Shown here: piece by piece, positions 33,396 to 44,739 of the stretch | How the letters are laid out: each line of letters starts with the position of its first letter | Position numbering within the stretch: the first letter of the stretch is position 1 | Assembly: GCA_021018815.1 (NCBI GenBank) | Contig: JAITYX010000005.1 | Coordinates: 11,020,001-11,084,000 of the forward strand | Length of the DNA stretch: 64,000 nucleotides | DNA from: Talinum fruticosum | Lineage: Eukaryota > Streptophyta > Magnoliopsida > Caryophyllales > Talinaceae | Direction of reading: 5' to 3' | The notes under the pieces: model-generated | Told to the model about the DNA's origin: nothing | Seen by the model: the letters and a program-made list of their open reading frames with translations, nothing else | The model's database searches: none | Program-made: the position numbers and the translations under genes

Positions 33396-33960
33396 GAAAA
33401 TTATTCCCCTTGGTTTTTATGAACAGAGTTTTGTCAATCGACCTCTTTTAAAATCATTTTAGACCAAAAAGCTGCTTAGTCTTTCATACCAAGCTCCGGG
33501 AGCTTGTTGAATTCCATATAAAGCCTTTTGCAATTTGAAAACATGATTTCGATTTTCTAAGTTTTCAAATCCAAGGGGTTGCTCAACATAAACTTCTTCT
33601 TGAATATAACCATTAAGAAATGCACATTTGACATCCATTTGATAAAGCTTGATGTTCATGCTAGATGTAAATGCTAAGAGAGTTCCGATTGCCTCAATCC
33701 TAGCAACAGGTGCAAAGGTTTCCCCACAATCAATTTCCTCTTCTTAGTTATACCCCTAAGCAACTAATCTAGCCTTATTTCTAACTACCAACCTTTCCTC
33801 ATCCAGTTTGTTCTTGAAAACCCATTTGGTTCCTATAACCAGGTGGTTAGAAGGTCGTTTGGTCGAGTCCATAATTGGTTTCTTTCAAATTGAGTTAATT
33901 CTTCTTGTATGGCCTCTAAGCAATCACGTTAAAGTCGCATTTCTTATAAGTTTTAGGTTC
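33396..33960 (-). pseudogene. A2 reverse transcriptase, N-terminal and central part
   Basis: Minus-strand RT. MNIKLYQMDVKCAFLNGYIQEEVYVEQPLGF and ALYGIQQAPGAWYERLSSFLV are read at 33459-33659. The WVFKNKL-type block is near 33800. The first catalytic Asp (MDVKCAF) remains, but the YVDD box is lost in the junction with the gypsy LTR. In-frame stops occur upstream of 33660. Confidence 0.8.
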
Positions 33961-34990
33961 AATTATTGATATGAATGTTGAAAATGCATGTAGATTCTCG
34001 CAAAGAAGAACGAGTTCTTACCCCACTGTTGATATCGAAAGTATGTTCTTAGGTGGGTGATTAGATGCATATTTGAAAGCTTTACCTAGTTTATTGGTTG
34101 AATAGGCTGATGTTTAGTTGGTTGCTCTTGCTAACATTCTGCATTAGCTTGTTCTTCAGACATTCTAAGCTCACTCTTGATTTTGTTCATTCTAAGTCAC
34201 ACCATTCCGAGTTGTCTCGGTTCTTCTATTTTGACTCTTTCGAGCTCGGCTTCAGCAATGGCATCATCATCTCTGTTAAGCTTGAGATCTAAGAAGGTTG
34301 ATTCACTTATCATAGGGTGTCTTCTTCAGGATGGGTCCGATGAGGCATCTGTTAAGTGTATAATTTGTTGTGTTAACCGCCTCAACCTAGAAATAATAAG
34401 GTAGATCATTTTCAATCATCATGGTCCTTCCTATTTCTTCAAGAGTTATGTTCTTTCTCTCCACTACTCAATTCTGTTGAGGGGTTCTTGGTGTAGAGAA
34501 GTTGTGGGAGATGCTATTCTTGCCACTAAAATCTGCAAATTTTGAGTAATCGAACACCCTTCTATGGTCGGTTCGAATTCTTCGATTTGAGTCTAAGACT
34601 CCACATGAAATTTCCTACGGATCTTACTGAACTCTTTAAAGGCTTCATTCTTGTTCCTTAGAAAACACACCCAGGTAAATCGTGAATAATCATCAACGAG
34701 TAACTAGCACATACCATAGCTTTTCATAGGAATTTCACCACACAAATCCATATGAACCAATTCAAGCGCATTGGATGTAGACACGGTTTTGAGTGGTTTT
34801 AAAGGTGATCTAACCTGCTTTCTTTTTGTTTATGCTTTATAGATTTTATGTTTTTTAAATGCACAGTTATGTAAACACCTAACCAATCCATGAGATGCAA
34901 GTTTCTTTATAGTATGCATGCTAATATGACCTAGTCTATGATGCCATGTCCATGAATCATCATTAAGGCTTGCATAAGAAATGTAGCAGT
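33961..34990 (-). pseudogene. A2 integrase and linker
   Basis: Minus-strand integrase. Zinc region WHHRLGHISMHTIKKLASHGLVRCL at about 34880-34960, catalytic core with the first Asp near 34750, and the E-box region at about 34440-34490. The C-terminal block near 34310-34400 matches A7's KKTPYELY segment only partly, with a deletion. The linker to RT spans 34000-34300. Many shifts; inactive. Confidence 0.75.
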
Positions 34991-35300
34991 TGCTTTGAGT
35001 GAACCTTACGTCTTGGCCTTTGTCACATAGTCGAGATATGGTAAGGAGATTATACTTGAGCCCTTTGACAAGGTAGATTGGACTGACTGAGTTGTTTCCT
35101 TGACCAATCTTGCCAATCCCAACTATCTTGCCTTTGCTTGTTATGTCCAAATGTGACTTTTCTTCCCTTTAAGTCTTCTAGCTCGAGAACAGTCTTGAAT
35201 CTCCTAATATATGGCATCAATAGCCATTGTCCAGGTACTAGTGGCCCTTTTATTTCTAAGTCACCTGCAACACGAAACAAACTAACCCTTCTCACTTCCT
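34991..35300 (-). pseudogene. A2 protease
   Basis: Minus-strand remnant with the DITSKGKIVGIGKIGQGN segment and GLKYNLLTISRLCDKGQDVRFTQ (34990-35150). The catalytic box around 35200-35230 reads L-D-N-G in one frame, where D-S-G is usual. Frames change between 35150 and 35230. Confidence 0.7.
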
Positions 35301-36919
35301 GTTACAAACCCAATAACTGTCTTTATTGTGGTCTTTCTCCGAGGAAGAGCACTTTTGGGGACCCAAATTTGAATAATTTTGGGTTTGGTCTAATCTCGAG
35401 TCTTCCTTTTAGAAAACTTAGTCTCTGTCTCTTTTCTTTTAAAACCTTTCTTTTTGTAAATAAGTGGAGAAGGCTTTTCCTGTAAACTGGTCCGAGCTCG
35501 GTTCTCTTTTCGTGTGAGCGAATGGGAACATGCTCAGCCTTCTTAAACTTTACGAGTTCTAGAATTAGTTTTAAAAAGATTTGAATAGGAATTAGATTCC
35601 TCTTCAGCGTTGTAACCAAGACCTTCTTTTCTAAATGAGACATAGTGAGAGCCAAGTAAAAGATCAAGCTTTTCTTGGCCTTGAGAGAGTTTTAAAACTA
35701 GCTCTTGAGACTCTTTAAGATGCTTATTTTCTATTATGGGACCCTCATCCTCGGTCTCATTATCTTCGAGCACTAGTCTTAAGTACTTTCAGATTTTGTC
35801 TTAAGTTTTCTAACTCATTTTTCAAAATAGTACTCTCAACGATAGCGACTCAAGTTGTTTCTTGAAATCGGAAGAATAAAAAATATCAGCTTTAGAAAAC
35901 TTAAGGAAGTATTCAATTACCTCCCGAGGACTTCTTTCCTGAATATTTGAGTTATCACTGTCTCGACTCAAATCCAGCTTCGAGTTTGTGAGTGTCATCA
36001 TCGCTCCAATTAGCCACAATTTCCTTTTTCTTCTTTCTATCCTTCATCATCTTTGGACGAGTCCTTGACAATGTGCTCCTTGCTGCCACACTCAAAGTAT
36101 TTACCTTTCTTCCCCCTCTTGCCTTTCTTGTAGAACTCTTCCTTTGGCCTTTGTTGCCAGTTTTTGTACTTCATCATCTTTTTGAAGCCGCGGGCAATGA
36201 GTTCCATGGGATCCTCTTCCGAGTATGAGGAGCTTAGACATTATCGTCTACTTTCCGAGGCCTTCAGTGCAATGTTCTTTTTGGTGATGACCTCGGCATC
36301 CTCTTCTTCCAAGTGAATCTCATGAGTAAGTAGCTTTCCAATGAGCTTATCATACTTCGGTTAAAAGAGATTCCGAGCCTCTTCAATTGCTATCACCTTA
36401 GGACCCCATCTTCTCTTTAGTAGACTTCTCTGAATTCTCCTAACCCTTCTCTTCCTAGGTGAAATGTGAGCATACATTTGAGAGATGTTCTCTTCTAGCT
36501 CAAATTTGAACAGCTCATACATGTGAAGATCTTGACTTATCTTTGCGTGTTTCACTTGGCCGATTCCTTCATAGGTGTTGACAAGTGTATCCCACACCTC
36601 TTTGGCTATGTCACAAGCTGACACTCTGTTGTATTCTTCCGAGTTGATAGCACACATCGAGTGTTTATGGCTTTGAAGTTCTTTCTAAACTTCTTATTTT
36701 CTTCGAAGTGTACTTTGTCTTTTCATTAGGCACAGATCTTGTTCCTTCCATCTTCATTGGAATGAAGTTTTCATTATTGATGATGTTCCAAACTTCTTCA
36801 TCATTATCTAGTAGAAAGCATTCCATCATCTTCTTCCAATGTGCAAACTTTGACCCCTTGAACATGGGTTGTCCGGTGGATGATCTTCATTCATCGAACT
36901 CTCCATTGTTACGAGCCAT
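35301..36919 (-). pseudogene. A2 gag
   Basis: Start at the CAT 36917-36919. N-terminal part: FKGSKFAHWKKMMECFLLDNDEEVWNII at 36665-36865. Central UBN2 part: AKEVWDTLVNTYEGIGQVKHAKISQDLHMYELFKFELEENI at 36361-36657. The zinc knuckle near 36060-36105 reads YFECGSKEHIVKDS, with the first Cys and the last ligand changed. The basic C-terminal linker is at 35323-35667. More degenerate than A1 gag, consistent with an older insertion. Confidence 0.8.
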
Positions 36920-36963
36920 TTGATCTTTATACCTTTGGATTGTGAGATCCTCTTGAAAGACTA

Positions 36964-36976
36964 GGCTCTAATACCA
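36964..36976 (-). promoter_or_regulatory. A2 primer-binding site (tRNA-iMet)
   Basis: Minus-strand TGGTATTAGAGCC, two bases from the LTR start at 36979. It is the full-length form with one substitution relative to TGGTATCAGAGCC, closer to the ancestral plant PBS than the shortened version of A1. Confidence 0.85.
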
Positions 36977-36978
36977 AT

Positions 36979-38389
36979 TGAAGGTTTTCTCTTGGAGAGG
37001 TTATGTCACCCTAGAGGGGGTTAATAGGGTGATGAAAGATTTTTAAGAAAAATCAAACTGTTATGCACAGCACAAACTAAGAAATAGATTCTAAGTCTAG
37101 ATTGCACTCAGAAATTTAAATACTTAAAAAGACACGGAAACCCTCATAGGGCGAGAAAACCACGGACAATCCTAATCCAAGCACCAAGTGAAATCCACTA
37201 ATTGAATCCTTAATTACAAAGGACTGACTCTAGCAAGAATTACTCCCTTAGACAATTCCTTTATAAGTTCTCCTAAACTCGAAGTTCCTTTATCTAATCT
37301 AGTACTTCCCGATTGAGTTAACCCTTATAGTCAAGGACAACCGAGCTTAGTTAGCCGTTACAGCTCGGTCAAGGAACTTACAAAGAAATTAGAAAGAGTA
37401 TGAGTGATTACAAGACTTTCTTTACAAGTCGAAAGTAAGAGATTACATATTAGGAGTTGTAAGTTGAAGATTAAGTAAGAATATAATGTGATCGGTTCCA
37501 GCGAGTCTTCAACTGTTGTGGAATGGCTTCTATTTATAAGACCCAAGGCAAGATGACCGTTGGGACTTGTTACGGACTAGTGAGCATCAATAGCCATTGT
37601 AACGGCTAGTCCGAGTCACTCAAGAAAGATTCGTTAAGATGCGAACGTTGTCTAGTGATCCTTGGCTCAAAAGATGGTCCAACACTCGATGGTGATTGAA
37701 ATTTGGGGTGGAAACAACCGTTAGACTCAAACTTGACGTTTTCTAATTTTGGAAACAAAGAACCTTAACACGGTGTCCGAGCCATGTCCGGAAATGGGTA
37801 ACTTATGTCTGCTGGTGGTTAACAGCTAAAAATCGCCTGCTTTTACATTTCAAAAGTAGATTACGCTTGTTTAATTGACCTATAAAAGCTAATCAAACTG
37901 GTACTGAAAGTATAGAATTACTTTGGTGTAAGATTAGGCAAAGATAATAATTAATTCAAAGCAATTACGCACTTAATTATCTTCGACCTAAAAGAGTGGA
38001 ATTTTCCGAGTCTAATATTCATTAGGTTCAGATTCCATATGGAGTCAATCCTTAAAATGATCAAGTTAGAAAGAATAAGATATCATAATATATAAACTTG
38101 ATCAAGTAAATAATGCTCAATAAATATATTGAGCGAGAAATTATAATTAACGATATAAATCATTTTCACTTGAAACATAAAGTTAGTGCTCGGAATAAAA
38201 GTGTCGGAGAAATTATTTACTTGCTATTGTTTTGAGTCGGTCCGAAACACGGTTAAGAAATGTTATGCTTGATGAATGGTTTCTTTGTGGGTCGAACAGG
38301 ATGAAAACTTAGATATGAGTTTATATAAAGCTCAAAATGACTTAGAATCAAAACCTATGAGAGATAAGAGTTATATACCTGAATCTTCA
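36979..38389 (-). repeat. A2 5' LTR
   Basis: 1411 bp, TGAAGGTTTTCTCTTGGAG to CTGAATCTTCA. PBS on the left; copia RT sequence of another element on the right. Its partner is the split LTR 5126-6157 plus 29130-29541. The TATA box is near 37528-37540 (minus). Confidence 0.85.
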
Positions 38390-38611
38390 TAGTCCAAAGA
38401 AGAAATTGAGTTCTCCTATTATGCTCATTTAGAAGACCTGTCTCATTAACTCATAAAATTCTTGGCATAGAGTTTCATTAGTAGCTCCAAATATAATGTT
38501 ATCAACATAAATCGAATGATAAGAAAATCATTCCTCTTAGTTTTTGTAAAAATATTTTTGTCAATCAGACTTCTTTTGAAGTCATTTTCAACCAAGAAAC
38601 TACTCGGTATT
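38390..38611 (-). pseudogene. Copia RT fragment (third older copy)
   Basis: About 220 bp of minus-strand SIRE-like RT. FLVENDFKRSLIDKNIFTKTKRNDFLII is followed by the catalytic box region, with YVDD changed to a Val-Asp-Asn form and a frameshift, then an IIFGATNE-like stretch and the GELNFFF segment near 38400. It is bounded by A2's LTR on one side and the Tat-like LTR on the other. The rest of this copy is not in the window. Confidence 0.75.
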
Positions 38612-40551
38612 TGTAGGAACCACGAGTCGGCGGGGCCCACCGAGCTTCCCCACTTGTGTCGAGTTTCTCTTTTTATGAAGGATTTTGAAGATGGTTTTAG
38701 GAAGTCGATTTTATAATATGGGGATGAACCTTCTATTAAGATTTTTGAATTTTATTAAACCAAGTTGAAATGAATTAAATCAGATTTCATTGGCCATTTT
38801 ATTAATTATTTTATTTTAGCAATTATTTTTAGAATTCCGGGATCTTATTTTCCGATTAAGGAATAAATAACATTAGGGTTTTGGTTCTACCTCGAGGCTT
38901 TAGGGCCAGATTGGTGTAAAAATACCAATTTGGACCAAAGCCCTACTTGCTGACCCCACAGTGCAGGCGGTGGCCTGCACCTAAGGGTGGGCGGCGCCGG
39001 CCGAGGCCATGGCTAGTGGAACCGGCCTCGGTCTCGCCTGATGGCGGATCCAAAATCTAATCTTACTGTTCCTACAACTAGAAAACACCGAGATGTAGAT
39101 TTGTGTAGAATAAAGCAAAAAACAAAGGAGTTGCCGGTAAGTTTTCGGGGAAAATAACTAATAAAAACAAAATAAAAAATTTGCTCTTCCGAGTCTTAGC
39201 ATGGGAAAACTAAGACTAAAATAGGTTAAAAATGACTCCATATGTCTTTGAATCAAGAACCTAGGATACCCCAATTACTAGTTTGAGTAATGTATTAATA
39301 AATATGTAAGACAACAAGCATACGACAACATACGAAGTGAAACTAAAGCAACCAAAACATAACTAGAAAAGCTGTAAAGGAAGGCGATAAAGAAAGCGAG
39401 AAAAGAAAGAAAAGCGAGAAATAAAGAATACATCGGTCGGCGAGGAAATTAAAGCGATTAAATCTGTTAAACCACAATACAAAAAAAGAACAAAACATAA
39501 ATAGATATGACCCTTCGAAGGCTAAAGTACGGGTCTTGAGTTATCCCACCTTGCTGATCTAGATCTCCTCGCAGGGTCTCTTGATGCCATGGTAACAATC
39601 CTAAGAAAAAGGCTAGTTTTATGAATCGTGCCTAGGGTATGGTAGCAATCAGTTGAATGAGTGCCCGAGAGATTAGAATAATAAAATATTCTTTAGCTCT
39701 TTGCATGGATTCAACGGTAGTAAGTAGGAAAGATAAATCAATTTTTGCGGAATAACATTCGGATGAGAGTATTCGGTTAGCTTTCGCATCATGATGCTAA
39801 GGTAGGAAGTCTGTAGGGGAATGAGAGCCATATGTCTCTATTTATAGGAGAGGACCTAGGTCATAAATAACCTAGGGTTTGCCTCCATTCAGCTAGTCTA
39901 AACAGTTGAAAGAAAATGAGACTATTCCTTAAGAGATAGAACCAGGATCGGAAGATGATCAAACTAGTTAGAACTAGTTAAAGTGGAGAAGGCGGACGCT
40001 AGCCAACTGGACCCTCAAAGGTTTTTGTGCCCTAGTGGTGTCTCCGAGGACTCTATAAGCTCAAAACGCAGCCTTTCACCAAGCTCCTAGAAGGCCGGGG
40101 TCGGCCTCATAACGTCGTTTAGGGAAAGAGCATCTAACCTCGTGTGGGCTGTCTCGTGTAGCTCAAAACGTAGCGCTTTGACGCTCTTGATCATGCAATG
40201 CTTTAACGTCGTCTTCTTGTCTTGAGCTCCATGTCTAATTTGGAAAAAAGTAGAATGCGGTATTCTACACTTGGAATTTCCCCGCACACATCATGGGACT
40301 CCACAATCTGTAAAGGCCCGGTCCGGCTCTTGAACAATTCGAAAGAAAACAGGATTTGTGGACCGACCCAAGGCAAAAGGCTGTTTATGTGGTGATGAGG
40401 GTTCTTTGTGGTTTACTAGCTTATATTGCACTCGATCGATCACGGTTTGGAATCCAAATCCACAAACAGGACTCAAGATTATCATCATCGGGCCAACAAA
40501 ACAAAACACATAAATAACGAGATAAAGGATGACACTTTTTAGGTGTCTACA
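38612..40551 (-). repeat. Tat-like gypsy 3' LTR
   Basis: 1940 bp. On the minus strand it runs TGTAGACACC ... GGTTCCTACA and is preceded by a purine tract at 40552-40570. It carries a minus-strand TATA box at 39839-39848. The TGTAGACACC start and long LTR are typical of Tat/Ogre-type elements (family knowledge). The left boundary is inferred from the TG...CA ends and from where the copia RT stops matching. No coding signal inside. Confidence 0.65.
39839..39848 (-). promoter_or_regulatory. TATA box of the Tat-like LTR
   Basis: Minus-strand CTATAAATAG in the context CTCCTATAAATAGAGAC. It lies about 700 bp into the LTR in element orientation and would drive transcription of the minus-strand element. 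Confidence 0.6.
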
Positions 40552-40570
40552 ATTAGCCTCCACTTTGACC
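40552..40570 (-). promoter_or_regulatory. Polypurine tract of the Tat-like element
   Basis: Minus-strand GTCAAAGTGGAGGCTAAT directly before LTR start TGTAGACACC. It supports minus orientation and places the element's internal region to the right. Confidence 0.65.
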
Positions 40571-41160
40571 GAGTGTACAAAGATGAAGGGTCAAAGTAGA
40601 CACTAAAGGGTACTTACCTTGATTTCTATAAGGCATTGTGTGATGCTTGGAATTAGGTATAGTCAAACCTAAACTCTAAAGTAAGACTCGAACTTGGTCG
40701 CTATGCATGCATTGTCAAGTTTGGTAAAGGGATCTTAAGCTTGGCATATTTCGATGCTTGAAACTTTGATTGTCTTTTGATTTGAAGCTTAGCTAAATAA
40801 TCTGTTGTGCTATCATACTTGTTACTATATAATTGTATTGACAAAAGATCGGTGTTTTTACCGTAATAATTTCGTCCAAACAGATCGATAAAATTGTTAT
40901 AGAAAAGGCTGATTGGTTGGCCCAAAAGTTCCCACTTGCATGCATAAGGGATGAAAATCACATGCTCCAAGAGGACAAAGCTACTCGGACTAGGAAAGTG
41001 GGCTAGGCTTTAAAAGCCGGCGCCGATTAGACTCCATGGCGGCTCGTGACTCGTGCCGGCCAACCTTTCGCGCGTGGCCCAAAGCGTGTCTAGGCTAATT
41101 CTTTCAGTTCCCTATTAATCTTTTGAATCTTGTTTTACATTCTTAGACGTCTTGACCAGG
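40571..41160 (-). other. Tat-like internal region, non-coding or unrecognised
   Basis: Sequence between the PPT and the antisense promoter. A 90-codon minus-strand frame at 40701-40970 (with FYNNFIDLFGRNYYGKNTDL) matches nothing I recognise and may be chance. A GC-richer block is at 40975-41085. No integrase or chromodomain is visible, as expected if this is the spacer 3' of pol. Confidence 0.4.
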
Positions 41161-41166
41161 TTTGTC

Positions 41167-41176
41167 TATAAAAAGG
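41167..41176 (+). promoter_or_regulatory. TATA box on the strand opposite to the Tat-like element
   Basis: TATAAAAAGG, followed by a C/T-rich leader (41190-41290) and an ATG at 41298. It points away from the 3' LTR, antisense to the element, as in Tat-lineage elements with antisense extra ORFs. Confidence 0.55.
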
Positions 41177-41297
41177 GTGCATGGTATGTTTTATTTTGCA
41201 CACCAATTCTTCATCTTACTCTTATTCTTCTCTTGCATTTCCTTTCTTTGCTTCTTCTTGAAAATTAGTTGGTTCTCAACAATTCTTTGTTTTCAAA

Positions 41298-41425
41298 ATG
41301 CCTTGAACAAAGCCTCATCCTGTGGGAAGAACTAGAGCTGAAAGTCTTACTCAAGACTCCTTCCTCGAGCGTGAATGGTGTCCACAAAATGAATAGGATC
41401 CAAGTGATCTTCTAGTTGAAGATGA
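41298..41425 (+). pseudogene. Antisense extra ORF of the Tat-like element, first part
   Basis: Starts ATG CCT TGA, so a stop sits at codon 3. Beyond it the frame reads TKPHPVGRTRAESLTQDSFL then EREWCPQNE, a stop, and DPSDLLVEDD. At 41425 it is cut by the Tekay element; it continues at 52967. Coding on the strand opposite to the retrotransposon, with its own TATA box, fits the antisense ORFs reported in Tat-lineage elements such as Grande. Product unknown. Confidence 0.5.
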
Positions 41426-42643
41426 TGTAACGCCCCTAATCCCCATTGCTTAATAATTCCGTATTTCGAGAATATTCGGTATGGTTGCAGCGGAAGTTAA
41501 CGCGATCGAAGGCGTTACCGCCGCCCTAATAATAGGACCAGCCTAAGATAAAATGCCACACAACCTTGTGTTTATCGGTTATGCTTGAATAAGTATTTTG
41601 AAAGCACTAAATGTTATGTTGCGAGGAGCCAAGCCCAGCAACCTAAATAACCAATCCTAAAGCAGAGTCCTACTACATCTTTATGTATTAACCATGCCAG
41701 TACAACAGTCTACTATAGGAAATACGCAAGATTTAATTACGGTCCAAAGTCAAACGCAAAATTTAACGAGGAGGAGAATCACTGTGAGCAGCTAGTCCCG
41801 TCATAGCACAATTGTAATGACATATGCAGCTAGGTCTTGCTCCGTCAGGCTTTTTAGGCAATGGACTATTCACGAGATGCATTTCCTAAAAGCAAAAACA
41901 GTCCAAACAATTCAAAAAATGAGTCGAACCGAACATCCCTACACGGACAAATAATTTTGAAACATGTTGATTGAGCGCACGCATTTCAAATCATTTTAGT
42001 TTGAAATTAGGGAGAGAGAATATGAGTAAAACTTGCTTGCAGGCTATTATCCGAAAGTGGAACCCCTTGTATAATTGATACGATCTTTGAATAAGGTGCA
42101 CAACTCCGGGCCGACCGAGAACCAGAGTTGAAGCCGCGCAGGTGGAATTGTAGGGCCTACGCCCGATAATTGATAATTGAGCGGGGACCACTTAATTAGG
42201 TGACAAAACTTGATTTGCAAATGATTCACTATTAGTTATTTATATAAGAAATGTTGAGATTTCCGAAATATGTGAATTGTCGAAGGGTACAGGCAATGCA
42301 CATACCGAATTGAAACCTTTGTTTCTTCCCTTTTTTCGAAATTTAAGTTACCGACTAATCGGCAATGAAGTGGCCTCAATTCTATTGTAATGGATTTTTG
42401 TTGTTAATAATGTTTCTCTTGAGTTTCAATGATTGAATTTGTATAAGCGTTTAAAATTTATTTCATCTTCTATATTTGTTACGTAATCAGTTAAACTGCG
42501 TTTCTCTTACATAACTTTACTGCATTAATTCCGTCTCGAACATGGACAACAACGCCCATTAATTAAAGAAGTTGATTAGGCTAATCAAATAACTAATGTT
42601 ATGTATGTAATTCAGTTCATTAGTTGACGTGGATTGAAAAGGA

Positions 42644-42646
42644 ATA

Positions 42647-42705
<59 letters not shown>

Positions 42706-42706
42706 A
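42644..42706. repeat. TA dinucleotide microsatellite
   Basis: Nearly pure TA run of about 60 bp in the Tekay 3' LTR. The 5' LTR has only a short, TATG-interrupted version at about 51370-51408. Confidence 0.95.
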
Positions 42707-42793
42707 ATCAATCACTTATCTTTATTATATTCATTAAAAAGACGTGAAACATGCTCCTAATAGTTCTTATTATTGTTACTCACATTATTGTTG

Positions 42794-42795
<2 letters not shown>

Positions 42796-42874
<79 letters not shown>
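42796..42874. repeat. TTA trinucleotide microsatellite
   Basis: About 26 units of TTA/ATT in the Tekay 3' LTR. The matching place in the 5' LTR (about 51497-51541) has fewer, interrupted units. Confidence 0.95.
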
Positions 42875-44226
42875 GTAGATACAACTAATTTGATTAATTT
42901 TCCAAGCCCAACTTATCTTTGAATCCTTATCCCTAACGTAATTTCTTTATTCCTCACTTTGTCGAATTCAAACCCATAGCTAAGTGATTATTTAATCCAT
43001 CAATGCCTTTCCATAGGAAGGCTTCACAATTAACCAAATTTCTTAAAATTCATACATATACCAACTTAAGGTCATGAGCATTAGTCTCACAACAAAATTC
43101 ACATTCACATTCACAATTACGCAAACTTAATGCTCCAATTTTTCCGCACACCTCTACACTTACACATTATTTGATTTTAATTTCTACATGCACATTCCCT
43201 TTCGTTTGCTCAATATAATCATTTCCAAAATATAACAAATCTATCAAATTATTCAATTCTATAATAAAACATCCCCAATCTCATTGACTAATTCCTAATT
43301 TCCCAAAAGAAATCACATTCATACGCAATCAATCCATCAAGATACCAAACCTCAATCATCCACTAATTCAAATTTTCACAAATCAATCTTTAAATTCACT
43401 CCACAAACATATTTCTAAATTAGATGATTCAATTTACAATTACAATAACTAAATAAATAACGAAGTGTAATAATCTAGGGTTTAGGGCTGCACTGGCGAC
43501 CACCGGGTCGAGGACGGCGACTAGCCCTAGCGACCTCTGCGGTTGGTGGTTGGCTAATAGATGGGCCGCGGCAAGGGGCAAACAGCGCCCGCGGGATAGA
43601 GAGGAGAGCGAGAGCGCGAGTGAGGGAGAGAGCGAGACAGAGAGAAAGGATGGATGGCCGGCTCCGATCTCCCGGTCGGCATCGGTCGTGCGAGATGGCC
43701 GGAGAAGCGAAAGGCAGCGAGGGGAGGACAAACGGGGAGCAGAGCCGGCGCAGAGATGAGGGAAATGGAAACTAAGCTTTGCTCGACTTATTTTATTTCT
43801 AAACATTTTTTTATTTTTTATTTTTTTAATAGAATCCGAGATAAATCCATTTCTGGATTTTTCCTTCAAAAAATCTGATTTGTGTATTTTTATTTATTTA
43901 TTTATTTATTTTGTTTTCTTTTATAGTTGCTTTTAATTTTATTTTAATAATGATGTTTACCAATTATAATTGTAATGATTTACTTGAAATATAATGTTAG
44001 TGACCTTAATCGCATGTAAACTTTTTTGATTTTCACTTTTAAACATGTACGTAAATTATAATCATTATTATGAGATTTTTATTAGGGCAACTTTGTTGCC
44101 TTAGCTGCATAACACACATATAAAAATAATTTAAATATAAAATATCGAATTGAAATGCACGCTCTCAATTATATAAATCTTGTAATTAATAAGATAAATA
44201 ATGTGATTTAGGGTCGGGTTGTTACA

Positions 44227-44240
44227 GTCTTCCCCTCTTA
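44227..44240 (-). promoter_or_regulatory. Tekay polypurine tract
   Basis: Minus-strand TAAGAGGGGAAGAC just before LTR start TGTAACAACCC. Upstream of it is the conserved 'tttcgaggacgaaac' stretch found before the PPT of many plant chromoviruses. Confidence 0.85.
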
Positions 44241-44299
44241 AAATAAGTTTCGTCCTCGAAACTTGATCATTCAATAATGAGGTTTGCGAGACTTACCTT

Positions 44300-44515
44300 A
44301 AAATAAGTAAGGGTATTTATTTCTCATATCTTCCTCGGTTTCCCATGTGGCTTCGAGGATGTATGGTTAGTCCACAATACTTTCACCAAAGGAATGCTTT
44401 TATTATGGAGTTTCTTGACCCTATAATCCAATATTTGCATTGGTTGCTCCTCATATATTAAGTTTTCGGCAATTTCAAGAGGTTCTGTCACAATATTATG
44501 GTTGGGATCGGGCAC
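44300..44515 (-). pseudogene. Tekay chromodomain (polyprotein C-terminus)
   Basis: The frame 44324-44515 reads PLEIAENLIYEEQPMQILDY, then RVKKLHNKSIPLVKVLWTNH. This is the 'I-L-D...K-L-R-N-K-x-I-P-L-V-K-V-L-W' motif of plant chromovirus chromodomains. Just after LWTNH a frameshift occurs; the usual E-A-T-W-E box lies in the neighbouring frame. The intact domain is thought to guide integration to heterochromatin by binding modified histones. Confidence 0.85.
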
Positions 44516-44739
44516 ATACTTTCGAAGCTATGAAACGTGGAAGACATCGTGCACATGCTCGAGTTCCGACGGTAAGGTTAGCTTATAAGCCACTTGGATT
44601 TAACTTCTCTATGATTTCATATGGTCCAATATATCTAGGACTTAGTTTTCCTTTAACGTTGAACCGTCTAACCCCTTTCACTTGGGGACACTTTCGAAAT
44701 ACTTTATCTCCTACCTCAAATTCCAATGCCCTCCTTCGT

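Larger units (their letters stand above)
41426..44226 (-). repeat. Tekay-type 3' LTR
   Basis: 2801 bp, TGTAACGCCCC to GTTGTTACA on the plus strand. Compared with the 5' LTR it lacks about 70 bp near 43485, has extra sequence around 41780-41840, and has much longer TA and TTA runs. Reading frames in its G/C-rich part (43429-43869) are low-complexity. Confidence 0.9.

Noticed and set aside
39069..39078. GTTCCTACA as the right end of a 465-bp solo LTR starting at 38612
   Set aside because: The ends would be inverted complements, but the flanks share no duplication; a PPT at 40552 with TGTAGACACC supports the longer 1940-bp LTR instead.
42644..42874. Candidate satellite or CRISPR-like array
   Set aside because: Simple TA and TTA microsatellites with no spacers; ordinary slippage repeats.
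43429..43869. A 146-codon frame, with a similar one at 52158-52604
   Set aside because: The corresponding G/C-rich block of both Tekay LTRs; repeats of one LTR segment, low-complexity.
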